Origin: Akkermansiaceae bacterium
GTDB lineage: Bacteria; Verrucomicrobiota; Verrucomicrobiia; Verrucomicrobiales; Akkermansiaceae
Direction of reading: 5' to 3'
Assembly: GCA_903908495.1 (NCBI GenBank)
Contig: CAIVSK010000218.1
Span: forward strand, 1-37,904
Length of the DNA stretch: 37,904 nt
This document shows, in pieces, positions 26,101 to 32,715 of the stretch. The position numbers were made by a program, and so were the translations under genes. The notes under the pieces are model-generated. The model was not told the origin of the DNA, ran no database searches, and worked only from the letters and a program-made list of their open reading frames with translations. Within the stretch, counting starts at the first letter, position 1; every line of letters begins with the position of its first letter.

Positions 26101-28186
26101 GATTGCCGTTAATGGTCAGAGTGCCGGGCGTGCCGGTGAGGCCACCCACCGTCAGGCTGGCTCCCGACGCCACGTTCACCGCTCCGGCGATGATGCCGGT
26201 GCCGGCAAGCGTGCCGCCGCTGTTGACGGTCACCTGGCCTGAGCCGGTGGCGCTGCCGGTCGTGTTGGCCACCAGCAGGACGCCGTTGTTGATCGAGGTG
26301 GTCTCGCCGTAGGTGTTCGCTCCGGTCAGGCGCAGCGTGCCGGCTCCAGCCTTCGTCAGCCCCGCGCCGACGGGGGATCCGCCAGGTGAAGTCCGGATGA
26401 CCGAGGAAATATCCAAGTCGATGCCTGAAACCGTGCTGCCCGCGGCAACGGTAAAGGTGGTGCTGCCCTGGCGACAGGGGGAAATGGGCACGCCGCTGAT
26501 CGTAGAGGTTGTGGCCGATGCCAGGGAGAAGAGAGCGGAGCCGCCGCCATAAAAGTCGAGGTTACCGGCGACGTTGCCGGTGATCGAACCGCCGTTTAGG
26601 TTCAGCACGCAACTGCCGAGCGTCTGGTTGCCCGTGGTGTTCACGTTCAGGTTGCCGCCATTCAGGTTGATGGCCGTCAGCGCGTTCGCCCCACCACCCC
26701 AACCGGTGCCGTCACTGGCACTCAATTGCAGAACCCCGCCGGCATTGATCGTGGCGGTGCCGCGAATGCCGCCGGATTGGCCACCGGTCTGGAGATCCAA
26801 AGTCCCCTGATTGATGAACGTGCCGCCGGTGTAGGTGTTGATATTGCCCAGTTTCACCAGCCCCGAACCGCTCTTGCGCAGCGTCACCGCGCCCGCGCCA
26901 CCATCCTTGATGTAAACGTTGAGACGCTGGTCGCCGCTAGCGCCGTCGGCTTGCAGATACAGGTCGCTGATGCCCGAGGTGATATAACCGACACCCGCGG
27001 ACGATTGCAGCCAGAAATTGTTGTTGCGGAAAATCAATCCGCCGGACCCCAGCGTCAGCGTCGCGCCGCTGTTGATCTTTACGTCAGCCTGCTCGATCAT
27101 CGAGTTGATCGTTAGATCGGTGGTGATCGTCCGGTTCGCGTCGGTGGCGCTGCCGCACAACCAGTTGTCCGTGGCGACACCCGTTGAAAGCAGTACTGCG
27201 CTGTTGTCCTTGCTAGGCGCGGCTGCCACGATGGATCCCACAGTGCTCCCGACGGTAGCCGTTGGGTTCCACGCGGCGAAGGATCTGGCTTGGAGCGCGT
27301 TCTCGGCACCAGCAGCTTCCGATACAAACGCCCAACCACCGATGATCCCGTTGACGTTGGCGATGGCGGTTCCGTTGATCTGGACTGGCTTGAGCTGGAC
27401 CTCGCCGCCCGTTCCCATGTATGAGTACGTTGCGCGGAACTCAACCGTCGCGCCATTCGAGCGCGTCAGATTGTTGATCACCAGCAAGTCCGGCGTTCCA
27501 CCGCTGGGTGCGACGGCGATGCTGTTGAAGCCGCCGGTCAAGGCCACCGTGTTTAGTGTCGTGGTGTCGGCACCGCCCCCTGAATACCAGATGACCGAGC
27601 CGTTGTTGAGAGTGAGCGTCTGGCCGTTGCCAAGCTGGTTTCCGCCCGGAACACCGGTATCATCGCGCAAATAGAGCATGCCGCCGCGGGTAATTCCCTT
27701 GAAGGGATAGGCCGTGCCGCCCACGGTTCCCGCGCCGCCCTGGACCGTGATGCCAGTGCCGCTTGTGATCGTCGACCCACTGTTCAATTGAACGATACCA
27801 TCCCGGATCGTCATAACCCCGGTGTATGGATTTACCCCGGACAACGTGATCTGCCCGGTTCCGGTCTTGGTGAACGCGCTGGCACCGGCCAACGTGGCCG
27901 CCGTGAGCGTGTTGACCCCGGTATTGAGCGTGTAACCCGCCGTGTTGAAGGTGACCGATCCCGCGGTGATGGCCGTGGTTAGGCTCACCGTGCCCACGCC
28001 TGAGGCACCGAACGTGGCGCTGTCCGGTGTGGCATTGTTCCAGATCGAGCCGGTCCAGTTGGCGCTGGTGGTGTCCCAACTCATGTTGGCAGCAGCATTG
28101 TTCCAGGTCAGGGCGGCGGCGGGTGCTGTGTCGAGGGTCAGGGCAACAGCTAGCAACGTCAGATATCTTGCTTTTTTGGCAATCAT
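20165..28186 (-). CDS. giant exported PATR protein with Fn3-like macro-repeats (2673 aa)
   Basis: Translation is placed at the ATG at 28186, three codons inside a TTG-started frame, giving a signal peptide MIAKKARYLTLLAVALTL...PAAA. The mature start LTWNNAAANMSWDTTSANW is the usual first module of PATR proteins. Many PATR units follow (LTKTGAGTL, NTYTGATTVNAGTL). Three long macro-repeats of about 320 residues lie at roughly 25222-26190, 23538-24494 and 21521-22480. Each holds a linker (TLTVGGATGTPGTLT, LTLANVGS, FAAGG), a chitobiase-type Fn3-like domain (GGYVGAQSVSISCSTAGATI) and a W-x-NAAGGSW module. The C-terminus carries an EF-hand-like loop (DPDHDGISNLMEY) and ends LFGRLHVTQP; no autotransporter barrel is present. 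A strong terminator follows. Likely a secreted or surface-bound adhesin or matrix protein, with Fn3-like domains possibly binding glycans. Confidence 0.9.
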   Translation of the reverse strand: MIAKKARYLTLLAVALTLDTAPAAALTWNNAAANMSWDTTSANWTGSIWNNATPDSATFGASGVGTVSLTTAITAGSVTFNTAGYTLNTGVNTLTAATLAGASAFTKTGTGQITLSGVNPYTGVMTIRDGIVQLNSGSTITSGTGITVQGGAGTVGGTAYPFKGITRGGMLYLRDDTGVPGGNQLGNGQTLTLNNGSVIWYSGGGADTTTLNTVALTGGFNSIAVAPSGGTPDLLVINNLTRSNGATVEFRATYSYMGTGGEVQLKPVQINGTAIANVNGIIGGWAFVSEAAGAENALQARSFAAWNPTATVGSTVGSIVAAAPSKDNSAVLLSTGVATDNWLCGSATDANRTITTDLTINSMIEQADVKINSGATLTLGSGGLIFRNNNFWLQSSAGVGYITSGISDLYLQADGASGDQRLNVYIKDGGAGAVTLRKSGSGLVKLGNINTYTGGTFINQGTLDLQTGGQSGGIRGTATINAGGVLQLSASDGTGWGGGANALTAINLNGGNLNVNTTGNQTLGSCVLNLNGGSITGNVAGNLDFYGGGSALFSLASATTSTISGVPISPCRQGSTTFTVAAGSTVSGIDLDISSVIRTSPGGSPVGAGLTKAGAGTLRLTGANTYGETTSINNGVLLVANTTGSATGSGQVTVNSGGTLAGTGIIAGAVNVASGASLTVGGLTGTPGTLTINGNLALAGNTVLRLNKGGATTSDKIAKVTGTLAFGGTLTLANIGASLAEGDQFTIFAAGGTAAFATISPASPDSNPLLAWDTGLLGSSGIIRIRSANTVATPAISLPSGGYVGAQSVSISCSTAGATIYYTTDGNDPTSGSAVYSSPITVPTNTINLTIKAFATYPAWNNSSIASATYNTITTPVWINAAGGSWLTPANWQSGVVGSGVDATVDLSTQDLTAEAIITLDGARTIGGLKFGDTSPSNNWTLSTGAGGPLTLDVTSGSPVIEVVNQTATISTVLTGNDGLTKTGAGTLMLGSNGNSFTGNLNINAGTVYGVGNVGSGSTTSAFGAMGNTRSIFVNNTGTTLWLSATTGASNPLGGGGMVASHVPVLVINGGTVMAGRYSAIGAVTLQNGGHLSNASLEAGPAYQGYQFIGDITVAAGTGSDGAYIDNNGNAVGAPSDHLKPGTTTFTVANITGGGSDLTVSSQLIDGSNDYAGVGALTKAGSGTMLLSATNTYTGATTVNAGTLLVNGSTGISAVTVNGGALGGTGIIGGAVTINSGGTLTVGGATGTPGTLTLNGDVLLNGNTLLRLDKGGVTSSDRIAKSSGTMVFGGTLTLANVGSTLAGGDSFAIFAAGGIGSFGAISPATPNNDPLLVWDTSTLSTTGIISVVAVGAVATPIFSPEPGGYVGAQSVSISCSTAGATIHYTTNGSTPTGASTVYTSSISVPTDTTMVIRAIAVKAGSTDSTVGGGTFTTLTTPVWTNAAGGSWPVTGNWQSGAVGSGVDVKCDFGSLDLSGGAATVTLDGPHTVGGLRFGDTSSTNGWSLMTGVLGPLTLGVTSGAPTIEVVNQSATIGAVIVGSSGLTKTGSGTLVLSAVPLYTGPTTVNGGTLRFAFADSATFATSGVTVNNGGTLDLAHFDTLHYTAGVGALSVTSGGTITESVAGVRCTLANNVNMTGGTLTAVATGDANGNYSFLTGAGINATSDAAGNPASISAPKISIQGSPLNVNVTRGALAPAADCVISSVISEWGANSAMIKSGGGVLSLTGNNLYSGNTTINSGVVSVGPAGYLYNAAYNDTAVVTINTGGTLRLVDFGYGTAGGTGQLSVYAARRVINGGLLEVTGPGHASGNDFTVGSSGGTFRYNPALTTDTLVLSGNGNSDITLNGFAIIDTLGNITSNESIIGSGGLLKTGNATLTLNSVNTYSGPTTVTAGTIAGVGTIAGAVTVQSGGTLTVGGATDTTTGTLTINGALTLLGDTLLRINRDGTSDKIAKTAGALTYGGTLTLANVGSPLEAGDSFTLFAAGGTGSFSTISPAIPDSNPSLVWDTSLLALSGIVRVMPANTVVTPAFSLTPGGYVGAQLVAITCGTAGATIHFTTDGSTPTMWSPVYTTAISVPTDTPSITIQALATHSGWSQSAVLSGTFGTTSVPTWINTAGGSWSTVDNWLVGAIGSGSDMTADLSTLDLSGGSATVTLDGARTIGGIKFGDTSETSDWTVNTGSAGPLTLNVTSGSPVINVVNRTATISAVVTGNVGLTKSGNGTLALATQATYTGGTTVNGGVLSLIGGGGVSGTIRGNVTVNPGATLRLAANDCTGYGTGTDRITSINLVGGTLDVATNGGAGQNQTISTVAITMNAGAITGMGTSTFDLFNNGTTITTVAAATPSTISGLVLDLRQDDTQFNIADGPASEDLVISAVVSNGPNGNHNLIKSGLGTMVLSAVNVYTGTTSVNAGTLAVPGTISASAVTVASSATLDAGSNVIGHAALGSYVTINGGGHLAFHIAGSAAAQVTRTIAGTLTLGDGNLVDIFAAAPPAAGTYTLVTAAAISGEAGLGASLTMPTGQTATLSKSGNSLVLTVVTGGYSSWMAAFIAAGLTGDTTPSGDPDHDGISNLMEYVLNGNPGQSSMAILPTRTEDAANFIFTFTRLEESAADTTQVFESSADLAAWSPIDILTPSVDPRVVIGAAVGGTQVVTITIPKAGATTLFGRLHVTQP
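21521..22480 (-). repeat. macro-repeat C of the 2673-aa protein
   Basis: Third copy of a coding repeat of about 960 bp. It runs from SGGTLTVGGATDTTTG through GGYVGAQLVAITCGTAG and TWINTAGGSWSTVDNW to GLTKSGNGTLAL. It is the most diverged of the three, with Cys and Ser changes in the Fn3-like part. Confidence 0.75.
23538..24494 (-). repeat. macro-repeat B of the 2673-aa protein
   Basis: Second copy of the coding repeat, from SGGTLTVGGATGTPGTLT to GLTKTGSGTLVL. Its GGYVGAQSVSISCSTAGATI segment is identical to that of copy A for 20 residues, indicating recent duplication or gene conversion. Confidence 0.8.
25222..26190 (-). repeat. macro-repeat A of the 2673-aa protein
   Basis: First copy in protein order, from ASLTVGGLTGTPGTLT through the Fn3-like segment and VWINAAGGSWLTPANW to GLTKTGAGTLML. 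It shares order and spacing of all submotifs with copies B and C. Confidence 0.8.
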
Positions 28187-28215
28187 GGTCGTCAACGAGG
28201 GGTGGGTGGTTTTTT

Positions 28216-28236
28216 TGACGCGTGGGTGGCGCGTCA
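28216..28236 (-). promoter_or_regulatory. leader hairpin upstream of the 2673-aa PATR gene
   Basis: TGACGCG and CGCGTCA pair around TGGGTGG, 29 nt before the PATR ATG. On the minus strand it is followed by a run of A, so it is not a terminator there. It may affect translation or mRNA stability. Confidence 0.35.
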
Positions 28237-28279
28237 GGATCGATAGATAAGCTTGAGAAAAACCTCGGGGGCGTCAAAC

Positions 28280-28298
28280 AAATTTTTTCGGAAAATTT
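28280..28298. promoter_or_regulatory. AT-rich palindrome in the divergent promoter region
   Basis: AAATTTT and AAAATTT flank TTCGG, in otherwise GC-rich DNA midway between two divergent starts. A regulator-binding site is possible; no known operator was recognised. Confidence 0.3.
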
Positions 28299-28457
28299 GG
28301 CGGTTCGTCCGCCACCCACATTTCCCCCGCAACCGACCCGCTCCCTGCTCGGCAAGTGCGGCAGGTTGAGACCATTTAGCGGATTGCCTTGGCAGCGACC
28401 GGCTAATCCCGCACACTGCCGCTGGCAATCGACCGTTCCCGACTGCCCCCCACCCCC

Positions 28458-29198
28458 ATGACCCTCTGCCCATTGATTTTTGGAAGCGCCTTGCAGCTCG
28501 CCTTGTGCCTGGGCGGCCTGGCCGCCGATGCCGCGCCGAGTGCCCCCAAACCCACCTCGCGCAGCGTGCAGATCATCCAAGGCTGGAGCGTACGCGTCGA
28601 CGACCGCCTGCTCCAACCACCTAACGCGGAGCTGGGCACCCGCATCCTCAAGTCGCTCGACGCCCGCCTCAGTGACATCACCGCGGTGGTCCGCCCGCCA
28701 TGCCTGACCAAGCTGCGGGGCGTGACCCTCGTGCTCGACCTAACCCACGGCAAGCTCAAGACGATGCAATATCACCCCTCGGCCGGGTGGCTGGTTGACA
28801 ACGGCTATGCCGCCGATCTGGCCCACTGTGTTCACATTCCCGAGGCGGGCGCGTTGCTCGAACCGCGCCAGATCAACGTCCAACCGTGGTGCGTCCTGCA
28901 TGAACTCGCTCACGCCTATCACGACCAGGTCCTCGGCTTCGACGACGCCCGGATCCTCACTGCCTATTCCCGCTACAAGGCCAGCGGCCACGGCGATTCG
29001 GTGCTGCTCATCACCGGAGAACACGTCCGCCACTACGGCCTAACCGATCACAAGGAGTTCTTCGCCGAAATGACCGAGGCGTATTTCGGCTCCAATGACT
29101 TCTTCCCATTCAACCGCGGCGAACTGATGACGGCGGAACCTGATATCTACCAATTATTGAAAGCCATCTGGGGCCCGCCCCAAACCGCCGCCAATTGA
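28458..29198 (+). CDS. secreted zincin metalloprotease-like protein
   Basis: The 246-residue product starts with a signal peptide (MTLCPLIFGSALQLALCLGGLAA). The zinc-binding motif HELAH is at 148-152 (His148, Glu149, His152), followed by KEFFAEMTEAYFG, in which Glu204 is the likely third zinc ligand, as in gluzincins. The spacing and the downstream sequence (NDFFPFNRGEL, DIYQLLKAIWG) resemble the small lethal-factor-like (M34/ATLF-like) peptidases found in many environmental bacteria; this family assignment is from motif memory and moderate. Predicted role is proteolysis of a peptide or protein outside the cytoplasm. The gene is transcribed away from the giant PATR gene across a shared 271-bp spacer, so joint regulation with surface-protein production is possible but unproven. 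All catalytic residues are present, so it is probably active. Confidence 0.75.
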   Translation: MTLCPLIFGSALQLALCLGGLAADAAPSAPKPTSRSVQIIQGWSVRVDDRLLQPPNAELGTRILKSLDARLSDITAVVRPPCLTKLRGVTLVLDLTHGKLKTMQYHPSAGWLVDNGYAADLAHCVHIPEAGALLEPRQINVQPWCVLHELAHAYHDQVLGFDDARILTAYSRYKASGHGDSVLLITGEHVRHYGLTDHKEFFAEMTEAYFGSNDFFPFNRGELMTAEPDIYQLLKAIWGPPQTAAN

Positions 29199-29217
29199 TT
29201 GCGCAACCACCCGCCAT

Positions 29218-32091
29218 TCACCCGGGCAGCATTGCCTCGTGCAGCGGCCGGCCCGCGCCCAGGATCCGGTAGTCATCGTAGCTCACCCGTTCGGCCGGGG
29301 GGGTGAATATACCGCTCGATATATTCTTCTCCACCCATTCGGCACAGGCTTGCGCCGCGTCCAAATCCTGCCGGGTGAAATCCGCCCACTCCTGCAAGCC
29401 GACATCCCCATCGGTGGCCCCCAACGTGAAATAACACGGTCGCGGCAACAGTTCGTCACGCCGCACCAAGGCCAAGGCATACAGCGGCAATTGCAGGTTG
29501 ACCCAGCGATAGGCCACCACCTTGCCATGCTCCGCACGCTCGTGCAGGGCGGGTGAATCGGCCAGATGAGCCGCCAGCACGGTGCTGGCCAGCAGCTTGC
29601 TGCGATGCGCTTTTTCCACCCCGTCGACCTTGCCTGTCTTGTAATCGATCACGCGCAGTTCGCCGCTGTCGCGGTGTCGGTCGATCCGGTCAATCTTCGC
29701 CACCAGCATGGCGGCACCTACCGCGAGTTCCACCTTGCGCTCGACGTCCACCACCTGCCAGCCCGCCGCGCGCTCGCAGGCCTGCTTTCTGGCCAGCCAG
29801 GCAAGGCGCTGGCGCAGCGACTCGGCCTGGATCCTAACAGCCATCGGCACGCGCTTGCCGAACCACTCGGCGACCACGCGGTCGAGTTCGGCGGACAGCC
29901 AGGCAGCCAAGGCCTCGGTTTTGTCGAACTCCCGCGCTTCCTCATCCTTGCCCCAGCGCTCCAACACCTCGTGGGCCGCAGTGCCGAAATCCCTCGCATT
30001 CCACTCCACCCGAGCCGTTTCGGGTTGTCGCATGGCGACGACGTGCTTGAGGTAGAACCGCAACGGGCAGGCCAGGTAATCGGTGATTGCCGTGACGCTG
30101 ATCCGGCGGGGCGGTTCCAACTTGCGCAGCGACCATTGCCAGTCAGCATGCCAGCGCAAGCCGGCTTCCGGCGGCTCGATCTCGCGAAACAACGTCGCGA
30201 CCCGCAACGGCAACGCTGCGCGCCCGGCGGCCAGCAACAAGCGCGATGGTAGCAAGGTTTCACCCCCGGCACCGGTCTTGCCGCAGATCACGTCCACCCG
30301 GCCGTCCAGGTGCCGCGCCTCGGCCATCGACTTGTATAAAAACGCGTCGCGTGCCGCGCGCATCGCATCGGTGATCAAGCCCAGGCGATCGCGAGCGGTC
30401 TCGCTCAACCACGGCTCACCACCGCTGCGGGCCGGCACCTTCCCCTCGTTCATCCCACATAACACCAGATGCCGGCCTGGCTCATAGTATAAGTCCAACC
30501 AGCCGTGAACATCGATAACCCGCCCGACCGGTGGCAGCGGCGCGGGGGCTGCCACTTCTTCTAACATCAATGTCAGCCAAAACCGCGCGCCGCGGCGGAC
30601 CCGCCCGATCACGGGAGCCGCCTGTGCCATCCACTCGTCGAGGGTGGCGGCCATGGCCGCTGACGCCGGGCCGCAACCGGCGAGGGCATCCAACAGATCG
30701 GCCAGCGCGCCGGTGAAATCGTCGCGCAGAAACCGCAACCGCCATTTTTCTAACGCAATAGCAGCAGCCAGGACTTCCAGCGCTGCCGCCCTGGCCGGTT
30801 CGCTTCGAAACACCTCGGCATCGATCCGGCGCTGCAAGTCCTCCGTGCGCATGACCATCCAGCGCTCGCGCATTTCTGACAAGCGCTGGGCCTTCTGCGC
30901 CCGCCTTCCACCAATGAGCACGGCGGAATCCGGCAATGTCAGCAAATCGGCCATCACCGCCAGCGTCGGCTCGGCCAGCCAATCGCCCCAAACCTTGAAC
31001 CAGCGCGCCAAGCCTGCCGTGGCCGACACGGTCGCCGGATGAAAGGCCGGCCAGCCATCGCGGGTCAGCGCCCGCGCCAGTTCCTCGCCGGCTTCCGCGT
31101 CGGCCGTGCCCAGGGCAACCTCGTTAGATGCGGAGCCGGCCTCGCCGATCACCCGCAGTGCCTCCACCGCCTGCTGGCGCGGATCGGCCACCACCCGCAC
31201 CGAGCCGCCCGTGCCCTCAGGCCACGGCAGCGAGCGCTCGCACCAGCCCGCCAGCGGCCGGCCGATCGCCGAGAACCCATCCGCCTCGCCCTCCGGCGCG
31301 CCGATCAGCACGGTGAGGCGTTGTAGCGGCGGTCTGTGCCCGTCGCTGCATTGCTCCTCATTGGCCAACGGCCCTCGCAGAGCGCCGCTACATTGCTGCC
31401 CGTCGCTGCCGATCTCCCATGCCAGCAGCGCCTGTTCGACCAGCGGTGCCATCTCGGCAACTCCCGCCACCACGATGTTAGAAACCCCGGCTGGCAGGGT
31501 GAATCCGGCCGCCAGCAGCCGGCTGCGGCTCCGATACCCCCAACTTGCCAGCGTCCTCTCGACCAGGCCCTCCAAGCGGCCGAGCGCCTCCCACCGCTCG
31601 GCCTCCACGGTGTCGCGCAAGCGGCGCGCCGCGGCGTTGAGGGTGAGAGCGCTTTCCTGCAAGGTGCGGCGCAATTGCACCAATTCCCTGGCCAAGCCGG
31701 CGGCCCACTCGCCGTCCGCTGCCGGGGCCTCGGGAAACAGGCCCGCATACGCCGACCAATCCCCCACCCCCTCCAACACTTCCACCCACCCCACTTGCTC
31801 GGCCCAATCCGGTGCCACATCCGTCAGCGAATCCTCGATTTTCAGAAACGACCCCGGGGTGGCGAATTGCGGCGAGAGCAGCGCGCCGCCGGCCTCGGCC
31901 AGCGCCTCGCGCAGGCGCCGGCCGCTTTCCGCCGTGGGCACCACCACCAGCAGACCCGGCAGCTCGGCACGTCGATCTAACAACCACTCCACCACCCGCA
32001 CCAAAAACGGCCGGTCCCATCCGAGAAATACGCGCGCTGGCATGGCGCGAGCATGGACCTTCGCGACCTCCGGGGAAGCCAAATTGTCCAA
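29218..32091 (-). CDS. AddB-like PD-(D/E)XK nuclease/inactivated helicase
   Basis: The 957-residue protein has a helicase-like N-terminal region without a Walker A motif (RVFLGWDRPFLVRVVEWLL, LLVVVPTAESGRRLREAL), as in AddB. The C-terminal third is a RecB-family nuclease: ITDYLACPLRFYLKH and the conserved His region (FGTAAHEVLERWG) at about 670-715, then AKIDRIDRH and VIDYKTGK (Asp and Lys of the active site) near 800-820. AddB partners AddA in repairing double-strand breaks; no addA is visible and the neighbours are unrelated. The Cys of YLACP is present, but the C-x2-C-x5-C that completes the AddB iron-sulfur cluster is missing (YDDYRILGAGRP instead). An in-frame repeat insertion occupies about residues 232-258. 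Translation may start at 32091 or at the in-frame ATG at 32043, which begins MPARVFLGW. Confidence 0.8.
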   Translation of the reverse strand: MDNLASPEVAKVHARAMPARVFLGWDRPFLVRVVEWLLDRRAELPGLLVVVPTAESGRRLREALAEAGGALLSPQFATPGSFLKIEDSLTDVAPDWAEQVGWVEVLEGVGDWSAYAGLFPEAPAADGEWAAGLARELVQLRRTLQESALTLNAAARRLRDTVEAERWEALGRLEGLVERTLASWGYRSRSRLLAAGFTLPAGVSNIVVAGVAEMAPLVEQALLAWEIGSDGQQCSGALRGPLANEEQCSDGHRPPLQRLTVLIGAPEGEADGFSAIGRPLAGWCERSLPWPEGTGGSVRVVADPRQQAVEALRVIGEAGSASNEVALGTADAEAGEELARALTRDGWPAFHPATVSATAGLARWFKVWGDWLAEPTLAVMADLLTLPDSAVLIGGRRAQKAQRLSEMRERWMVMRTEDLQRRIDAEVFRSEPARAAALEVLAAAIALEKWRLRFLRDDFTGALADLLDALAGCGPASAAMAATLDEWMAQAAPVIGRVRRGARFWLTLMLEEVAAPAPLPPVGRVIDVHGWLDLYYEPGRHLVLCGMNEGKVPARSGGEPWLSETARDRLGLITDAMRAARDAFLYKSMAEARHLDGRVDVICGKTGAGGETLLPSRLLLAAGRAALPLRVATLFREIEPPEAGLRWHADWQWSLRKLEPPRRISVTAITDYLACPLRFYLKHVVAMRQPETARVEWNARDFGTAAHEVLERWGKDEEAREFDKTEALAAWLSAELDRVVAEWFGKRVPMAVRIQAESLRQRLAWLARKQACERAAGWQVVDVERKVELAVGAAMLVAKIDRIDRHRDSGELRVIDYKTGKVDGVEKAHRSKLLASTVLAAHLADSPALHERAEHGKVVAYRWVNLQLPLYALALVRRDELLPRPCYFTLGATDGDVGLQEWADFTRQDLDAAQACAEWVEKNISSGIFTPPAERVSYDDYRILGAGRPLHEAMLPG
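31322..31409. repeat. palindromic repeat inserted in frame in the nuclease gene
   Basis: TGTAGCGGC (31322-31330) and GCCGCTACA (31384-31392) are perfect inverted ends; extended to 17 bp they match at 15 positions. A 13-bp direct repeat, TGCCCGTCGCTGC, occurs at 31337-31349 and 31397-31409, exactly 60 bp apart. The encoded insert (SDGQQCSGALRGPLANEE and onward) is Gly/Cys/Gln-rich and unlike the flanking protein. A shared CAGAGCGCCGCT core links it to the hairpin at 11351-11376. The unit keeps the reading frame open, so the nuclease may still be made. Confidence 0.7.
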
Positions 32092-32251
32092 GCACCGCTG
32101 AATTCATTGCTGTTAGACGGCAATCCGCGCCCGCCGTTCCAAGCATCGTGTGATCCAGCGGCCGCGACCTTCCGTGGTTTGATCAGACACCGGATTGTCG
32201 CGGATCGGCCTTGACTTTTACGACGTCTGGAATTCTGGTGCGCCCACGCCT

Positions 32252-32713
32252 ATGTCCCTCATCCTTGAAAAACTCGCAGCCCTCGGTCTTGTTCTGCCCT
32301 CGGTGCCCACGCCGGTGGCGGCGTATGTGAATTGTGTGCGCAGCGGCAACCTGCTGTTTCTATCCGGCGGGCTGCCCATCGATGGCGACAAAAGGGTCAT
32401 CGGCAAGGTGCCCACCGACGTTTCCATCGAAGACGCCAAGGAGGGCGCGCGGATGATCGTGCTCAACCGCCTCGCCGTCATCCAGGACGCCGTCGGCTCG
32501 CTCGACAAGGTCAAACAGATTGTCGCACTGACCGGCTTTGTGAATTCCGCCGCGGATTTTTACGGGCATCCGCAAGTGATCAACGGCGCTTCCGAATTGC
32601 TGGTGGAAATTTTCGGCGACAAGGGCAAACACTCGCGCACCGCCCTCGGTGCCGCCGCCTTGCCCCTCAATGTGGCAGTGGAAATCAATCTCATCGTCGA
32701 GATCGAAGACTGA
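32252..32713 (+). CDS. RidA (YjgF/UK114) family protein
   Basis: The 153-residue protein has the RidA fold markers: LGLVLP near the start, LLFLSGGLPID at 34-44, VPTDVSIEDAKEGAR, LDKVKQIVALTGFVNS and PQVINGASELLVEIFG, and the C-terminal HSRTALGAAALPLNVAVEI with Arg129 in the position of the catalytic Arg. RidA proteins hydrolyse reactive enamine/imine intermediates such as 2-aminoacrylate and release ammonia. This sequence belongs to the slightly longer YjgF-like subgroup that has a distinct N-terminus. The start at 32252 is preferred over an in-frame ATG at 32195 because it fits the family. An amidotransferase gene begins 2 nt after the stop, so the two are probably co-translated. The sequence TTGACT lies at 32211 but no convincing -10 follows. 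Confidence 0.88.
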   Translation: MSLILEKLAALGLVLPSVPTPVAAYVNCVRSGNLLFLSGGLPIDGDKRVIGKVPTDVSIEDAKEGARMIVLNRLAVIQDAVGSLDKVKQIVALTGFVNSAADFYGHPQVINGASELLVEIFGDKGKHSRTALGAAALPLNVAVEINLIVEIED

Positions 32714-32715
32714 AA

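Larger units (their letters stand above)
28187..28457. other. divergent upstream region of PATR and protease genes
   Basis: This 271-bp gap drives the minus-strand 2673-aa gene and the plus-strand protease. It contains a T-tract, a 7-bp hairpin at 28216-28236 (TGACGCG, loop TGGGTGG, CGCGTCA) and an AT-rich 7-bp palindrome at 28280-28298 (AAATTTT, loop TTCGG, AAAATTT). The hairpin would lie in the PATR mRNA leader and the AT-rich palindrome could be an operator or promoter element. No clean -35/-10 pair could be assigned on either strand. Confidence 0.5.

Noticed and set aside
20807-27674. Plus-strand open frames up to 371 codons opposite the 2673-aa PATR gene
   Set aside because: Same antisense effect; composition is low complexity and repeats mirror the coding repeats.
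11453-28186. CRISPR array or simple tandem repeat DNA
   Set aside because: The repetition is at protein-module level with variable spacing and diverged DNA; there is no set of identical short repeats with unique spacers.
32211-32251. TTGACT as a promoter for the RidA gene
   Set aside because: No acceptable -10 box lies 16-18 nt downstream and the remaining leader would be very short.
32332-32715. Upstream extension of the amidotransferase frame through the RidA gene
   Set aside because: The extension is Arg/Gln-rich shadow sequence, while the ATG at 32716 begins a normal family N-terminus just after the RidA stop.
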